From Sclerurus mexicanus (taxonomy: Eukaryota > Chordata > Aves > Passeriformes > Furnariidae), in NCBI GenBank assembly GCA_013396755.1, contig VWZF01002523.1:544975-608974 (forward strand): a DNA stretch of 64,000 nucleotides. Reading direction: 5' to 3'. Under the pieces are notes generated by a model, which saw only the letters and a program-made list of their open reading frames with translations, ran no database searches and was not told the DNA's origin. The translations under genes and the position numbers were made by a program. Each line of letters begins with the position of its first letter. Within the stretch, counting starts at the first letter, position 1. This document shows positions 62,746 through 64,000 of this stretch, piece after piece.

Positions 62746-64000
62746 CTGCAGAGGGAATAAAAAAAAGAGAGAAAGAGTGTGGTACATTTCTATGAAAAAA
62801 ATCCTCCCACCAGGAAACAACACAAAATGGCATGTTTGGACTAGGATGTACCAAAAAGAAGAGCCAACTGTGAGAACAAACTAAAGCGTGTGGCAGTGAA
62901 AACTGAATTAAGCTAACATGTGCTTTCTATCAGGCAGCAGCCTCAGTAACCAAAAAGCTGCCTGCAGTCATTTGTTTGCAGATTCCCAGTCCACCAGCCC
63001 CTCCACTGACGACGAACACACAAGGGCTCTGCATGCTTCCCTCTGACTGAGGAGTGGCTTTGGCTTCAGACCAAAACACACGGAGCAAAAGGGGAGACCC
63101 AGCAGTGCGACCTTCAGCACTGTAGTGCTTTAAGCCACCAGGTTGTCATAACAGATTAATTGCCTCGTGAATAACAGCATTATTTCAGTTTGCAAATGCT
63201 TTCTGCACTTGGCAAGGCTAAAAAGTAGGGATGACAACTGTAAACTAGCAATTCCTTAATTCTCCATTCTCATTATGGGGTAACAATTAGGAAAAGGAAA
63301 ATAATGGAGCAGAGACAAAGAAGTAGAAGCCAAGACCAAAATCAGTCTCAAAATGAGTACCAGGCAGCGCACTTCCACTGAAGACAGACCCCAAAAATCA
63401 AAGGCTTTTCTCGTGACAACTGAATCACAGTCCAGATGATAAAAGCCATTGTATATACTGGGATTTCTCCAAAGCATTTGGCTTAACATTATCTAACATT
63501 TGATTTGAAGAACTTGCAAGATGGTAACTGTCTTGCCAATCTTACTAGTGGATTAAATATGAATTCAGTGACTCATCTCAAAATGCACTTGTCAGTGGGG
63601 AAACATCAGTAAGAGGTACCCTGCTCTTCAGGCCTTCAGGGAAATGGTTCTTGGTCCAATGGGATTTTCTGTTTCTGCTACGGGAACAAACAGTTCAGTC
63701 AGAAAGCAGCGAAGTTTCAGAAAAGCGATGCTGCCTCTGCAACCTGCACAAGTCCCAATGCTCTCCTGAGACTTGTGCGCAGTTCTGGAGTTCACGCTTC
63801 AAAAAACCACAGGTAAACACAGAGTAAGATTCAAAGGCAGGTCACCCAATGACCCACAGCTCAGAAAACAAGCCTTAGAGTAGGAAACTTCAAGAGTTCA
63901 AAATATTCTGTTCATGGAGACACATATAATTTGTTTTACTTCCTAAAAGAAAGTGGAAAAGAAGGTGGTGAGAGACCAGACTTTGCTGACAAAGCCATAT
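62746..64000 (-). other. Probable intron of the minus-strand coiled-coil gene
   Basis: The region upstream of the strong acceptor at 62746 contains no further exon that I can support. Minus-strand frames at 63489-63256 are hydrophobic and lack splice signals. A segment around 63240-63620, reading on the minus strand 'gccaaatgctttggagaaat' with AT-rich flanks, has the feel of an ancient interspersed repeat, but I could not name it. The remaining exons should lie beyond position 64000. Confidence 0.5.

Noticed and set aside
63020..63125. Minus-strand peptide with a GGAGGLG stretch resembling a dinucleotide-binding loop
   Set aside because: The frame is only about 34 codons, closed by stops on both sides, with no splice signals and no other family motif. 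Coincidence is more likely.
1..64000. CRISPR arrays, bacterial operons, phage or plasmid features
   Set aside because: There are no regularly spaced repeats or dense collinear coding frames. CR1 elements and spliced exons show a vertebrate nuclear genome.

Overview
This is a vertebrate nuclear window, most probably from a bird. The evidence is seven interspersed fragments that look like avian CR1 LINEs, several carrying the typical CR1 3' end (the 'gatgatctt..aggtc..ttccaac' block followed by 'attctatgattct' octamers). Density of recognisable repeats is low, short microsatellites are present, and coding information is extremely sparse. Most open frames in the window lack splice context, family resemblance or an ATG, and I regard them as chance.

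Layout. The left edge (about 1-430) is CpG-rich and looks like the flank of a CpG-island promoter or a 5' UTR exon, with a small CCT-rich minisatellite inside it. From about 430 to 61,490 I find no convincing coding exon. This is about 61 kb of intergenic DNA, or a giant intron of a gene starting at or beyond the left edge. It holds CR1 fragments (10.77, 12.64, 23.68, 28.74, 39.20, 48.65 and 50.89 kb), simple repeats, and several AT-rich blocks dense in TAATTA-like cores that read like conserved noncoding (enhancer-type) elements. Three of the blocks or their surroundings contain short perfect inverted repeats.

The right end (about 61.5-64.0 kb) carries the 3' end of one protein-coding gene on the minus strand. 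Two consecutive exons are well supported by splice signals and compatible phase (62745-62407 and 62004-61915, minus strand). They encode 143 residues of a charged protein with a coiled coil. An AATAAA signal on the minus strand at 61518-61513 and one or two possible short terminal exons suggest the gene ends near 61.5 kb. I do not recognise the protein, and the gene continues beyond the right edge.

How the parts relate: there are no operons or multi-gene systems here. The simplest reading is a regulatory, gene-poor interval between a CpG-island locus on the left and the tail of a coiled-coil gene on the right. I found no clear evidence of a novel coding system. The observations most worth checking are the unidentified coiled-coil gene and the candidate noncoding elements.
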